From Serinus canaria (lineage: Eukaryota > Chordata > Aves > Passeriformes > Fringillidae), in the NCBI RefSeq assembly GCF_022539315.1, contig NC_066314.1, forward strand, positions 61,985,543 through 62,049,542: a DNA stretch of 64,000 nucleotides, given 5' to 3'. The translations under genes and the position numbers were made by a program. Position 1 is the stretch's first letter, and each line of letters begins with the position of its first letter. The notes under the pieces are model-generated. The model was not told the DNA's origin, ran no database searches, and saw only the letters and a list, made by a program, of their open reading frames with translations. Of this stretch, positions 16,751 through 30,900 are shown piece after piece.

Positions 16751-18280
16751 TAGAAGTATATTAAAATCCATAGTTATTTTATGTTTCTATACTCTTAGGG
16801 TTTTAAAATAATTTATTGAAAACAAAATGAATTAAAATACATAGACTTTCTTTGAAATATCACACTAGTGTTCTCAAGTCCAGTAAATAAAATCACTCTT
16901 CCCAAGTTTGTGAGTAACCTGTATTTGTTACTCTGTGCAGCTTCTAATGATCTTTAAAGATCAGATCTTCTGATAAAAAATGATTAAAGATCACTGCTCA
17001 AATTAAACAATAAAATTATAAAGAAAATGAAACATCACGTGAGCTGCAATAAATATTTACATAGCAACAAGAGCCTTTGCTAGTGATCACCAAACAGTCA
17101 ATTGCCACCTGCTTGAGCCAAATGTGTCCATTTCTTTCACTCCAAATAGTGTTCAGGCATTTCAAAAAGTCATGTGAATAATGTAAATACTCAACTCACA
17201 CTTTAAAGTAATTTATTTACTACTTACAAAACTAAAGATAGTGCAAGGAACTTGCAGAACTGTGGATGGAACATTTTTCCAACAATGTGACTTCAATGTT
17301 GATGCAGTAAAATAAAGAGAATTCCATCATCTTTTTTGCAATGGACCAAACCAAAATACTAATTTACTGATATAATAAAAATTAAAATTTTACTGCTATA
17401 AATATAATTACCATCAATATGTTTCTGCCATTTATTTACCAAAGAGACTAGATTTCATTCCTGTATAGTATTTCTTTAATTTTCTATTTCAAGAGGAAAA
17501 AAACCTAAGATACTTGATATTGAGGCATAATTACACAGAATTTTTTAAACCAGCATATTAAGACAGCTCAAATATTATCTCCCATTATTTTTGCACCTTT
17601 AACATAAAAAGAAATAAACCTGTTCTTCCAGTCAGAATTTTCTGTCACTCAAATTTACTAGAAGGCGGATTAACTGTGGAAATGTGAAGTATGAATTTGT
17701 GGCATGGTGTGAACTATTACACTCAATTTGTATGTTAAGACTTTGAGCAACTTGCTACTGCCAAGAAGAAGGTCATCGACTACCTCCAGTCTTAGGGGTA
17801 GAATAATTTTTTTAATTACTTTTCTGTAGTTCCATTAAGAAATACTGTCCCTGGTCCTTTTATGTAATTTCTGTCTCCGTTCCTAATGCCTTCAAAGGCC
17901 AGGCAAGTACTCACCGTGTGTGCATCCACCACGGGGAATGTGCACTGAAGGCAAAACCCTCGATGCATTCTCAGGGAGAGAGGCAGAGTATGTACACACA
18001 CGTCTTTGTAGCAGAACGGTAACCTCGAGTTTAGCTGTTGGTTTGGTGGGCTGATAACTACAAACAATCAAAGGAAACAGAAACACCCTTGGCAGATTGT
18101 CCATGGCTTCAGGCAAAAGCAAAGCGAAAATGCTGAGCACAGCATGATTTTGAATTAAAATATGGTTTCCTCTAAGCATGTGCAAAAGTGAATTTCAGGG
18201 GAAATTTGGAGATCAAGGCTACATTATACATTTGAAACGAAAGTCCAAGGCGGATGAGGTGTGTGCAGGACTCCGGAATG
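16751..18280. other. Intergenic sequence upstream of DRAM1
   Basis: Unique AT-rich sequence with no recognisable exon or element. GC content starts to rise after about 18240 towards the DRAM1 CpG island. Confidence 0.6.
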
Positions 18281-18289
18281 GGACCTGCA

Positions 18290-18970
18290 CAGTTTCTGAC
18301 CCGGTTTCCGTGCACCCACCACCGCTTCTCGGCCGCCGAGCTGCAAAGAGCTCCTGCACGCTCACACTGGACCCATTTTTAACCCTTTTAAAGAAAACTG
18401 TGAAGGCACAAGCGGCCGGCACGACCCGCAGACGCCGGCGAGCAGTCCAGGCAGCATCTCACCGCCCGCCTCCCTGCCCCGACGGGGCGTGTGCGGCCCG
18501 GAGAGCCGGCAGCGACAGGGACACGGGGAAAGTTCTGCCGCCAGAAACTCCCCAAGTGCGCCAGGTGCCGCCAGCGGTGACAGGCGAAGGGCCCACGGCT
18601 GTCCCTGGCTTTCCGCCGCCGTCGGGGGCGGGGAGCGCAGCGGAGAACCGAAAGTGAAGGGAAGGGAGCGCCTGGCGGGGCAGCTCCGGGGCCGCGGGCG
18701 GCGGGGCGGGCAGGCGTGGGGAGCGCGGATGCGCCGCCAGTCCCCGCTGCCGGGCCGTCACTGCAGCGCGCTGCCGCCCCGCTGCCCGCGCCCCGGGCGG
18801 CGATGCTGTGCTGCATGCCCGGCGTGGCTTTCGTGCCCGCTTTGCTCGTCAGCTGGTCCTCGGCCGCCTTCATCATCTCCTATGCGATCGCCGTGCTGGC
18901 GGGGCACGTCGAGCCCTTCGTGCCCTACATCAGGTGAGGCGGGAGAGCGGCCGAGGTGCGGGGCTTGTGT
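18290..18970. promoter_or_regulatory. DRAM1: CpG island and promoter of DRAM1
   Basis: A GC- and CpG-rich block covers the upstream region, 5' UTR and first exon of DRAM1. GC boxes are seen at 18624-18634 (GGGGCGGGGAG) and 18701-18710 (GCGGGGCGGG), and no TATA box is evident. DRAM1 is a known p53 target in mammals. I did not find a clean pair of p53 half-sites here by eye. The limits are estimates. Confidence 0.85.
18803..18933 (+). CDS. DRAM1: DRAM1 coding exon 1
   Basis: Encodes residues 1-43 plus two bases of Ser44: [20 protein letters not shown], then [20 protein letters not shown] and PYI. It holds the first membrane segment. The donor is CAG|GTGAGG. The start has G at -3. Confidence 0.96.
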
Positions 18971-21900
18971 GTGTGTGAGAGACCATGGGCGGTGTCCTGA
19001 GGGGATTCCCGGAGGGAGTGTGGGGTCCCCAGCGGAGGAGAGGCAGTGGCGGCGGGGCCTCCCGGGGACACGGGGACACGCTGGGCACTCCCGGCACCCA
19101 TCACACCTCTAGCACCTCTGGGAGCCACAGGACACAAATGCTGGAGACACGATGGAAAGGACATGACAGTTTGCTGCTGCAGCCAACACAGGCCTGATCC
19201 TAGAAAAACTTTATGATTACGTGGTGGAAGTGTAATTTTGTTTGTATAACTCCAGAACTAGGCCAAAGTGCACCAGATGATGACTGGACTCAAAGCCCTG
19301 TGATGGCTTTTGCAGAGCACACATCCCCACAAACATGCATTTTTTATATTTCATTTTAGGACCAATGGGTTTTAAAGACTCCCCAAGAGATTCCTGGCAT
19401 CCCTTTTCTATAACCTTTTTCATTTAAGTGCAATTCTGTGTAAATCATACTTTATGCATGGCTTATGTTAACATTTAAATTTAACTATGAAAATGTTAGT
19501 ATTTATCTCTCAATAGATTGAAGGTTAGCCAGAATCCAAGAGTGTCTCTGATATACAGAAGATCTAAACAAGGTTTTAAAATACATCTTTCAAGATTCAT
19601 CAGACCTAATTCCTTGAAGGACTTTTTGTACATGCACAGTATCAGAAGGCTGCTAACATGATTGGCACATAGAAGAAAATTTGATTGAAAATTAGGGTTT
19701 GTCATCATAGGCAAGAGCAAATTACACCACAACCCACAAGATAGCTGAGCTTCATTCAAACTGAGCCAGAGAAAGTTGGGCTTCATGTTTATATTAGCAA
19801 AACTTTTTAAGGCTCTCTGCACAAATCTGGAAAGCTCTTGGAAGGCCTTGTTCTTGCACTTGAACAAACACCCTACTGCTCATCCTTGATTACGCACAAA
19901 GCTTTACTAACACAGAAGTGCTTGTGATCAGTGCAATTTATCCAGTATTAACTAAAAAAACTTAATCATTTGATATAATTTGTACACGGTTTGTGTTCAG
20001 AAATATTTTGAGATCCTGTAGTAAGAAATTTGACAAATTAAGTTTCTTATGTTGAAGCCATGTCATAGAATAAAATACATGAGAGAGTGGGATGTGGTTT
20101 TTTATGTATAGTGTTTTTTTGCAGTTAAGCTTTTGACGGCCCAGGTATCCTAATTGTGTCATTCTTTCTAAGAGGGATGGGCCAGACCTTTAAGTCACAA
20201 CTGTACAACTCTAGTGAATGTATCACAGCTGCCACAGTTATATCAACTTCATGGAATAGCTCCCATTAAACATTGTTCTTATCCTTTAGCTATGGAATCA
20301 CAATAGAAGTCCATATGCCCTAAAAAACCTAAACAAAACAAAGACATAAGAGGCTGCACCAGTGATTCCGACTCACATTTCAGTCCCTCTGCATTTACTA
20401 GTAAAGCTTTTTAAAAATCTTGTTTATGTTACATCCTTTCAACACCACATTTGGTCTAAGAATATATGTTGACTATTGGTGAAGCACTTGCAACAATTCT
20501 AAAGGCATGTGGTCTAAGCATGAGAACTTCCTAGAAGATGCATTTGGGAATAATAAAAGGTGTTCTTCTAGGTAGTCAGGACAACACCATATTCACATTC
20601 TTAATTTGCAGGTCATTGATTCAGCCTAAGAGTATGAATCATGTGATTGACAATGTGATTAAGTAAAACTAAGAGTGTTAAAAAAAGAGGAAGAATGTTG
20701 CAACCTTTCAGTTGTGCAATATCTTAAAATGAAATATAAAAATTAAATAGCGCTCGTATGGGGAAATTCCAGTTACACAAAGGAGAAGAATACTGACATA
20801 CTTGAGTTAAACTTTTCTGTAATTCTTACACTCATTCCCCAAGTACTCTGTGTATGCCTTGAAGTAACATTAATTTTATTTGCTTACAATGTACCAGCTG
20901 TTACAGTGAGAGACCACACCTAAAATTGTCATTGAGGCTGTGCTAATGTCCCATCAAGTAAACCATATAAATACAATTCTTGCTAGATAAAATGAATATG
21001 ATTTTGTGTTTTCTAGCAGCTGGATCCTAAAAGATGATGAGGTTGTGCCAAAATTAGTCCTGTTACTCACACTGCTCAAAATCCAAACCAATTTGGATGT
21101 GCTGGGATAGCTGTTTTCTTGTTTGAATTCTCAGTGAAAGAAAAAAGGAAATTTTCCTGAAAGTATTTGCTGCCAGTTGGTACCTCTGGAGAAATCAGAA
21201 TCTCTGTAGGGGGAATAGAATCTTAAAAAATCTGGGACTTCAGTTTGAAGAGAAATAGTTTATGATGGCTCTGAAGAAAATTCAATGATGATGAGTCATT
21301 TGGCCCTAAAATATTTATTCCTTGTCTCCTTCACCTTCTTGTCTTTCCACTCTTCAGAAGACTGTTTGTTTTCAAAATTCTTCTGCATGAGATGGTGACA
21401 CAAATGCTGTCATTTTCATACAGGGTTCCTCATCTTTTCCATAGTGGTTGAGCTCACCTATGCACCAGCTCAAATAAGTGAGCATATTTTTGTTTCAAAT
21501 ATGCTATTTCCTTTTTTTTGCTAATCTTTTTTTAAAAAGCAGCAGATTTAAAGAAATTGAAAAAAAAATTGAATATGAATCCATATTCAATTTTGTAATG
21601 CAAAGTATAGCATTAAGAAGTTTGTGTCCTTAAAAGTCCAGTGCAGTACTTTGTAAACAGATTGTGATATAATATTCCTGGTATGAATTTTAGTTACAAC
21701 ATAATCTAAGATTGTTGAGTTTAAAAATCACCAACTGCAAAAATCACCTATAAACCTTTAGCTTGAGAAAATACTCTGTTAAAAAATGGAGTTCAGTGCA
21801 ATTTCAGGTTATTTGGTTTGCTCCTACAATGTGTTCCAAGAACTTCAAATGGCTTTCTATGTGTACCAATTCCATTCTCTTCTCACCTAAAGCCCTTCAA

Positions 21901-24900
21901 AAGCTTTGAAGTGATTACAGTTCTGTACTTACCACAGAGTGGTTTCTGATTTGAAAAAGTCCTTGAAGATTGTCACAAGTGGCCCACATTTTAAATGGAC
22001 TCCTTTGTTGTGTTAATGAAAACACTCCAGAAACAAAAGGAAAAGATGAAGTTCAAGGTTGAAAAATGGGCTAAATGAAATACAAATTAAGATGATTTTC
22101 AGGTGTGTTAAACAAACAAACAAAAAGACTTAGTTTACTAAGTCTTCATAAATTCATAAATTCCACTGTCATAGAGAAACAAGATTAATACTGACTACCA
22201 GCTGGAACATGTCTTCAGAAAGCATTACAAGAAAATTCAGGTGAATAAAGATTCCCAATGCCTGACAAGTTGTAAAAACTTGTCTAAAACTTGGTCCAAA
22301 CTTTTGTTGTCTGAGAATTTGGAACCAATCTAGTAAAAAAGAAATCTATGAATTTTGTCTATTCTTTTTCCATCAGCTTTTCATAGAAAAAGATCCTACC
22401 TTTATCCTAAATTTCCTCCTGTTGCTGATGTCATCTTAGCAACTTCTGTTAAACAAATCCTTCTATAACATAGAAGGGGCTGGAGAGCAAATATGAGTTT
22501 CTAAAATAATCAGGTCATTTCAGATGGTCATACTCTTCTGTCCTGAAGTTCACAAAATTGTCAGAATCCTTGAGTGAATGCTAAAGTAGAGAGTGCTTTC
22601 TCTTTTGCATGTGGAGAGCATTCATGCTGAGGTCATTTTGGCTGTACTCAGTGGTAGCATCAGAATCTTAGCACTGAAACCTAATCCAGCCTCACTTTTG
22701 GAATGAAGAGTATTCATCTCCTTGCATGACATAAAAAAATATCCCTAGCTAGTACCCACTTGTCCCATTATACAGAATCAACAATGGTTGGAAAAGACCT
22801 CTGAGGTTACTGAGTCCAACCTGTGAGTGAGCTCCACCTTGTCAACCAGACCATGGCACTAAGTCCAGGCTTTCCTTTAGCATTTCCAGGGATGGTGACT
22901 CCACCACCTCTCTGGGCAGTCCATTCCAATGTCTAACCACTCTTTCTGTGGGGAAATTTTTTCCTAACATCCAATTTAAATCTCTCCTTGCACAACTTGA
23001 AGCCATTTCCTCTTGTCCTCTTGCTAAGAGGCCCCCACATGGCTACAGCCTCCTTTCAGGTGGTTGTAGAGAGTGATCGTGTCACCTCTGACCCTCCTCT
23101 TCTCCAGGCTAAACACCCCCATCTCCTGCAACTGCTCCTTAAATCAGACCTGTGCTCCAGACCATTCCCCAGCTCTGCTGCCTTTCCCTGGACACACTCC
23201 AGCCCCTCAATATCTTCCTCGCAGTGAGGAGCCCAAACTCACAGCAACACGTGAGAGTCAAGAACAGGGCAACAGTCACTGCCCTGCTCCTGCTGGCCAC
23301 ACAGCTGCTGATACAAGCCAGGATGCCACTGGCCTTCTTGGCCACCTGGGCACACACTGGCTCACTATCAGCTGCTGCCAACCAGCACCCCCAGGTTCTT
23401 TTCTGCTGCACATCTCTCCACCCACTGCTCCCCAGCCTGCAGCACTGCCTGGGGCTGTTGTGGCCAAAGTGTAGTGCTGAACCTCCTACCACTCATCTTG
23501 GCCCATCAATCCAGCCTGTCCAGATCCCTCTGCAGAGCCTTCCTACCCTTCAGCAGATTGACACTCCCACTCCAGGAGAAAGGTTTGTTCTCAGAAGCTT
23601 TGCTCAGTATCCCCTAAGCTTTGGCATTAGCTAAAACCCTCATGCGTTCATATCTGATAGTAGAGTTTTTGGGTGCCTTTGTTCAAACACACTATCCTGC
23701 CTCTTGGTACTGCCCAGCAACTGAAAACTTAGCCCACACTCAAATTATGTAAAGATTGAAGAACTAGATGTTTTCCATTGGCTGGGCCAACAGAACCTGA
23801 TCAAATAGATATCAACTGCTTGTATGGTAAACAAGAAAAAAATGGACACCAGAGAAGAAAAAGTGGTAAAAAGAGGTGGCAAGATCATAGTACTGCTCTT
23901 TCAACAGAGCACTCACCTTCCACAGAAGGGTTCAACTTGAGGGGGTTTGAGCTCACATTCTCCCAGGAGTATGTTCATTCTGTGAGGGAAGGGCATTCTC
24001 TGGGGTGGGTGTTTGCACTTATGTAGGGAAAAGAGGGGAAAGGACTCTATGGTGAAGGTGTTCTATTTTCTACAAAACAAATGTTTTGTGTACATTATGT
24101 CTTTCATATATATAGATGTGCATGTAGATATGTATATAAATTCTGTAGATATTCTCACACTCATGCTCCCTCTCTCTGTCCCAGTGAACTTCCAAGTATT
24201 CCCTGTAAGACTGAAGTGTTTCATCAGAAGAGACTTACAACACCTTGGAGATAGGGTACTCCTAAACTGTATGTACATTAGTAAATTAAACAGTTCCTAG
24301 GAACATTCCTGGGCATGGAACACAATTTGTCTCATAGAGTTAAGTCCTTTTAAAGAAATTAAACCAAATTCTCTCACATCTTAAGATATTGACTGCCATT
24401 AGATACATTTTACTCTACCACAGTGTTAATTCAACAGATAAAAGAAACATTAATTCTGAAATGGCATTTATGTAATCATGTCATTCATAAGCAAAGTACA
24501 GGTCTGTCACATCTTTGCATATTGCACACAGAAAAAGAAGAAATACAGTTCAAAGAGTATGTTCTTAAAATATGCTTCCTTTTTGAAAAGAGGGATTCTC
24601 TACTACAAATGGTGCAGCAGAAGATGAATTGCCTTACACACACACCAGCAGCTCACACAAATTGTATTTCTCATGGGATTTCAGTTGTCTCATTTATGTT
24701 TCACAGGTCTCAATTAACTTTTTAATTTGTCTCTCTTCCTGCTTTAGCGACACTGGAACTAAACCTCCGGAGAGTGGTGTCTTTGGTTTTATGAGTAATA
24801 TTTCAGCACTTCTAGGTAGGTATAAGGTATTTGGGTTGACCAGAATGAAGAAATGAGAATTAGTGAAAAATGCCTGCTTTAATTACAGAAATGTATTCAG

Positions 24901-27900
24901 TATTCTTCATAAAAAACTCCTCCACAGTCGAAGGGCAGTATCAGGTAGATGTAAGTAAAACCTGGAGAGTTGGGTCCTTAGGAGCAGTCAGTGCAGGCTC
25001 AGAGGCACTTGTGTCTCTTCAGAGCACCTCATCAGTGCAAAGTAGTCAGCACACTGGAAATAAATGTGGGGCAAAGATGGCATAATTACTCTGCAAAAAC
25101 TCTGCTGTAGGGAAACTTTAGGCTCTAAGATGCTGCAGTAAAGGGAAGAACCGTGTTGAAGCAACACCTGGTTTTCTCCACAATGTGCCTACTTCTCTAC
25201 AAAATAACTGATGTGAATCAGGAAGTTTGGCATTTTTTATTATCTTTTACAGGATGGAGGATCAAGAGCTGTGTATCTCTGTATGATGGCCTTAAGGCAA
25301 AGTAAATATATTTTACCTTTTATGAGAGCCTCGTTCAGTCACAATCTTGGAGTGCTTCATGTAACCTCACAGTGCCTGGGAAAAGTTACCTGATTTCTTT
25401 TTCCAACTGTAGATAGGCTGAAACTGTGGTCTGGTTATGGAATTGTGGAATTCAGTCTAAGGCTTATTATATCCTGAAGAACCATGATTTCCTAATTCAG
25501 TACAGGTGTTTGCCAGGAGTGAACTGCATATTAGGGCCAGGCATGCAGTGACTCTACAAAAAGGAATTAATTCTTCAGACCATCCATCAGAAGGAGATGT
25601 AGTTCTGGCACAAGATTGCATCTCAGAGCAGAATGAGGCCTCCCACTTGCAGCTTATGGTCCTTATTTCCCTGTAACTTCTGTTCCTAATGTGGAATGGC
25701 AATGCCTCTGTGCCCAAACACCCAGGAGAATGGGATTCAAATTAGTGCTTTTCTTGAACTGATGCACATTTAGTTCTAGATGGCAATAATATGCAATTTT
25801 AAGACAAAGATAATGTTGAAGTTCCATCTGAAAGTTCATCTGAACTTACTTCTTCATTCCAGCAGAGTTAAAGATGGATTTATTGTATCATGTTTATAAT
25901 TTTGTTCTGCATGTCATGTGTTACAGGAAAAGGTTGTTAAAATGTAACCAATATGTGATCATAGAACAAAACACTTTTTTTTTGTTTTTTTCAGCTTCAG
26001 TTACAATGTACATCAGATATTTATTAATAGAGAAGCAAAATGAATCATCTCACTTTGTTAGGTCTTCATGCAATATGTTTGCATTATGTGTGGGACTGAT
26101 GGGCTGCACTGGAATGGGCATAGTTGCAACTTTTCAGGTATGACCATAAATTTCATAACAAAAATGAAAATAACATAAGATTGCTTTACCATTGAAAATT
26201 TCAAGTAGATAACAGTGATTAACATTATCCCCATGTAGACCCTTGGGAAATGGGGTAAAAATGCCTTTCTTACTCTTGCCTTTTTTCAGCAGCTTTTTAG
26301 CTGCAGACTTGTTTCCTCCCTATACTAGGGAATTTTTGCTTGTGCAGTTATGCCATTAAGGAGCTTTCTGTGTCCTTGTCTTGTAAAAGGTCTGTCCTAT
26401 ATGGATTTCTTTTTTTCTGTAAAATTTTTTTCTGTGAAAACTTGAATGTAAAAACTTTGCTATTCCAAGTTTACTTTGCTTATAATCAGGTAGGGCAGAA
26501 TAAGCCAGACTAACAAAAGCATCTGCATTTTTGGCTGAATGATGGCACACTCACCAGGAGAATTTTCTACAAACTGAACTAATCTTATCTGACAGGTTAG
26601 AAAATTGAGCACAATATCAGCCTGTTAAACTTTTGAGTCTGTAGGAAATGGCATAACAACATGTTTTATCTTTTGATAGAGACATGTAGAACTACTTCTT
26701 ACTTTGCCAGAAGTAAGTATCTCATTACAAACCAAAGTTCCCCCACTCAATGTCTGGAAGCAAATTCATTAGGGAGAAAAAATACTGAAACAAAATATTC
26801 ATTTCACCTTTTCTAGTGAGGAAGTGTATAATAAGGTAGATTCTGACACAAATATTAGGACAATGGAAAGCTTCAGCCTAGAATCAAGTTAAATTTAGTT
26901 GACAGGTGGCTGAAGATACTGCCTTAAAATCTGTGGAAACAGCTGCATTAATTCTTTTAAAGGATGGCCTACCTTGGAACATTTTGTTAAATACCATTGT
27001 GCTCATATAGTGACATGATGACATACTCAGAAACTGAAAGTAAAGATTGCTGGGCCTTCAACTGCAGTACAATTTTACATGTAATGGAAATGGTATTTTC
27101 AGACAAAAACCCCATCTGCCTTAGGTTGGTAGCTTGCCCTTTTTAGCTTTGCACCCAGGCAGTGTGTGTGGATTGCAAACACCACAGGTACTGTAGTCTA
27201 TTCTAATCATATTTTACTTTAAAATATCCCTGTTCTTATTGATAAGATTTATATGTGGCACCAAAAAAAATATTGGATGATGTCAGACTGAAATAGAAAC
27301 CAAACTTGGCTTCAATATGGAAAAGACAAATAAGGAATGTAATATAATTTGTGAGAGTCGGGGATGCAGAAGCTTTGATCCTAATGTTTCCAAAGGGATT
27401 CCTTGACAGTTATAGCACTGGTTCTTATCTAATCTCTGTTGTGTCTCATTGCCAGTCCATAAACTCCATCCTCACTCAAGTTCTATTTCCTCTGCTTTGA
27501 CCCTGCTTTCCATGTTAAATGCAGTTCGTAGAAAGGGTTCTAAGCATAATAAGGAACTAATCTAGCTAAGCATCTGATCTAGCAGATCTTCAAGCATCCT
27601 TAATTGCCCAAGAAGCTGGAAATGGTGGCTTGCAAGCCTTCAATCTTTTCACTGTATATGTACAACTAGTGAACAGTACATTCTGATCCCTATTTGCCAA
27701 TAGAATACCTGAAACAGGAAGAGGATGTGAGATTTTCTCAAGGTCAGGTGATGCTTCAAGTCAGGAGATCAAAGCAAAGCTGGAATCAGAAATTATTCTC
27801 TTAGTATTCAGCCTAGTTCCTCTAATCAGTATGTCATGCAGAAAATTTACACTCATGTGCACTACCTGCCAGTTTCTTCAGGTAACAGCAGCTAACCATT

Positions 27901-30900
27901 GTGCTGATTCCCTTTCCAGGAGCTGGCTGTTCCCAGTGTCCATGACATTGGAGCTTTGGTGGCCTTTGGCTCAGGTGTTTTATACATCACACTTCAGTCT
28001 ATAATCTCCTACAAGTCCTGCCCACGATGGAACACTTACTTTGTGTGTCACATAAGGATGGCCATATCTGTCATATCATGCATTGCTTTCATTCCCAGTA
28101 TCCTTTAAGGTGTATCCCATGGTTTTCCCTTTATGTGTTCATGGTTTTCCTTTCAAGTTAAATCATTGCTGATAAAAAATAAAAACAAGGTCACACTCTT
28201 TACTTAGGGCTCTCTAATGTGTATAATATAGCATGTTGAAACACCATCAATAGCATAAAGATGAGTTTTCGGAGCTTCTAAAAAGCTTTATCTCTAATTT
28301 CAGTGGTATATTTAAAAACAATGTCCCAGTGTTTTTCACAGAATTATTCACTGGTGAAGCTAGAGCAGCTTTCCAACTTCCTTCACTTGAAGGATAGTAG
28401 GGAGGAAGGTCTGAAAAAGGGAGCCACTGCTTCTACAATGAACCAAACACACAGAACCTAAAAACTTGGGTGGCATACAAGCCTAAGCAGATGATTTTGA
28501 TCATGCTACTTGGTTCTTCACCTCAATAATCATCTCTCTTAAAGCCACCCTGCACAACTTCCTGGCTTTTCCTTTGGCATGCTGTAAGTAGTCATCTCAC
28601 TGATTTTATTTGCCTTGGGTGATCTGCCAGTGTTGAAAAGTGATTGCAGCAGCTCATCACATGAGCCAGCCTGTTGTCTTGTTCACAGGGGTTCCAGGAT
28701 GAGGGAAGAGACGAGAAAGTTGACTCCATGTATCAGAAGCTTGATTTATTATTATATGATAGATAATATATTAAAACTATACTAAAAGAATAGAGGAAAG
28801 GATCTCACTACAAGGCTAACCTAAGAATGGAATAGGAAATGAATAACAAAAGTCTTCTCCCAGACCGAGACTGGCTGGACAGGTGATCTGTGATTGGCTC
28901 TTAATTAGAAACAGCCTGACGAGGCCAATCACAGATTCTCCTGTTGCATTCCACAGCAGCAGATAAGAATTGTTTACAGCTTGTTCCTGAGGCCTCTCAG
29001 TTTCTCAGGAGGGGAAAATTCCTAAAGAAAGGATTTTTCATAAAACGTGTCGGTGACACCAGCCAGCTACAGCCTGCTTTTGGTTCCAGCAGCTGTGGAA
29101 GGGCTTTGGAAGAGGGACTCAGTCCCAAAAGTTGTACAAACAGATCAAGGCACTTATTGTGCATCACTGGAAACCAACATTGTTCCACTTCCAGCAGTGC
29201 AGGACTCTACTTCCATAGTTCTTGATCACAAATGGCACCTAAGTTTGGAGTGACTTCCTTGCTGTCTATACTTTGAAAGAACCTACAGAAACCTTCATTT
29301 GTGCAGAAATGTGTTTTGATTGCTTTTACCACCTGCCTTGTAATAAATTGTTTCATTTACTTGTATTCTTAGTACCTTAATTTGATGTTTTGGCTGTTCA
29401 GGGCCTCCTGTGCTACAGAAGGGGAAGATGGTCTGTGTTCTTTTTTTTTTTTTTGTAAGCAGACATTTTTATTTTCACTCACTGATATTGTATAGTTTCC
29501 TTTACACTGTTTTTCCCAGTGATTGTGTTTGCTTCAAAAATTTCCATGACAAAAATTGATTGGACTCCAGGTGAAAAGGTAAAATCTTACTAGGTAGCCA
29601 ACTTACTGTGTGTGATGTTATTTGGGGAATGCTGTTATATTTATCTTAAAGCACTACAAACATGTCAGAGACTTCAAATAGCACATTATCATGAACAGAT
29701 CTGTGCAGTGCTGGTTTCCAGCCACTTCTTCATTAGAAAGATGTCTGAGGTGTGGGTAAGAAAATTTGTCATGGGTGATCAATCTTGAAAGAGTTGCACT
29801 TTCATTTTGACCAAGAACTTGAGAGTTTCCCATAGAAAAAGACTACAAAAAAAATCTGGTAATTACTTGTTCTACTTCCTTTTATAGTCAGTTTTCTTGA
29901 AAAATGAACTTTTCACATGAAAGAAAAAGTGGATCAATTTAATTCTGTAGTTTTTGAGGTTTTTTACAAAATTGGTTTTCTCAGTTTTTTTATCATTCTT
30001 TATTAAATAGTCTTTGATACTGTCATAAATATTTGGAACCTGATCTAAAACATCCTGAAGTTAATTTTAGGTACTTGAATTGATTTCAGTGTTTCCAGAA
30101 TGACAACTAGGAAAACTAATTTTTGTTTTTTGGGCAAATTTTGCTAAAAGGAGGTATTAAAAAAAATGGGTAAATAATTCAGAGAGTATATCCTACTTGA
30201 AGAGCTTAATAAGAGCACACTTAGCTTATGTACCACAACAAAACAGTGACAAGGCAGCTGTGAGATAAATCTTTGGAAATTTGACAATCTTAGTAAGATC
30301 TTTGGGGGTTTTGTGGGTTTTTATGTGATGCAGAGCTGAAAAAATTGGTTTTACTGAAACAGTAAAACCAATTTTTTTTTTTTTGCATATTTGGTGATGG
30401 CATGTTGAGAAACACTTGGCATTCTGTTTGTGTTGTGTGACATAGGTTTTCAATGACAGTTCTAAAAACAAAAGTCTTGTCAGGAACTGTCATTGAGGGT
30501 AGCCCTCCATTTCAAAACATGGTAAGTAAGAGTTTGCTCGGGATTACTGAGCTCAGTGGCTCTGAATGAAAGCTTGGAGCTTGGGCACATCACAACTGTG
30601 TGTTTTCAGGTTTTTTTTACATTCAACCTTTGTTTTGATACTGTGCTAATTGTAGTTTTCTTCTACTGCCTTTGATGGTAGTGCACAAGACTTAATGTAG
30701 TACATGCACCTTGATAAATTTACTGACCCTTTTGTAAAAACAAAATGTGAATTGACTTTTATACAACAGGGATGACAAGTCATAAATCTTATTTGTGGAA
30801 TTTACAGAAGGAAATGTCTATATCATTTCACCCATATTTTATTTAGCTGTTTAATCTGAAAATGTGTTTTATATCTCATTTTATATCTCATTTATATCTC

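Larger units (their letters stand above)
18934..24747. other. DRAM1: DRAM1 intron 1
   Basis: The largest DRAM1 intron (5.8 kb). It starts GTGAGG and ends GCTTTAG. It contains a CR1 copy (22773-23615) and two short hairpins (21565-21594 and 22125-22146). The rest is unique AT-rich sequence. Confidence 0.9.

Noticed and set aside
18178..19197. Long open frames on both strands around the DRAM1 promoter
   Set aside because: Same cause: CpG-island composition. Only the frame from 18803 to 18933 matches a known protein.
23073..23634. Overlapping 117-160-residue open frames as possible genes
   Set aside because: They lie wholly inside a CR1 fragment. The minus-strand one is a decayed reverse-transcriptase tail and the plus-strand ones are its shadows.
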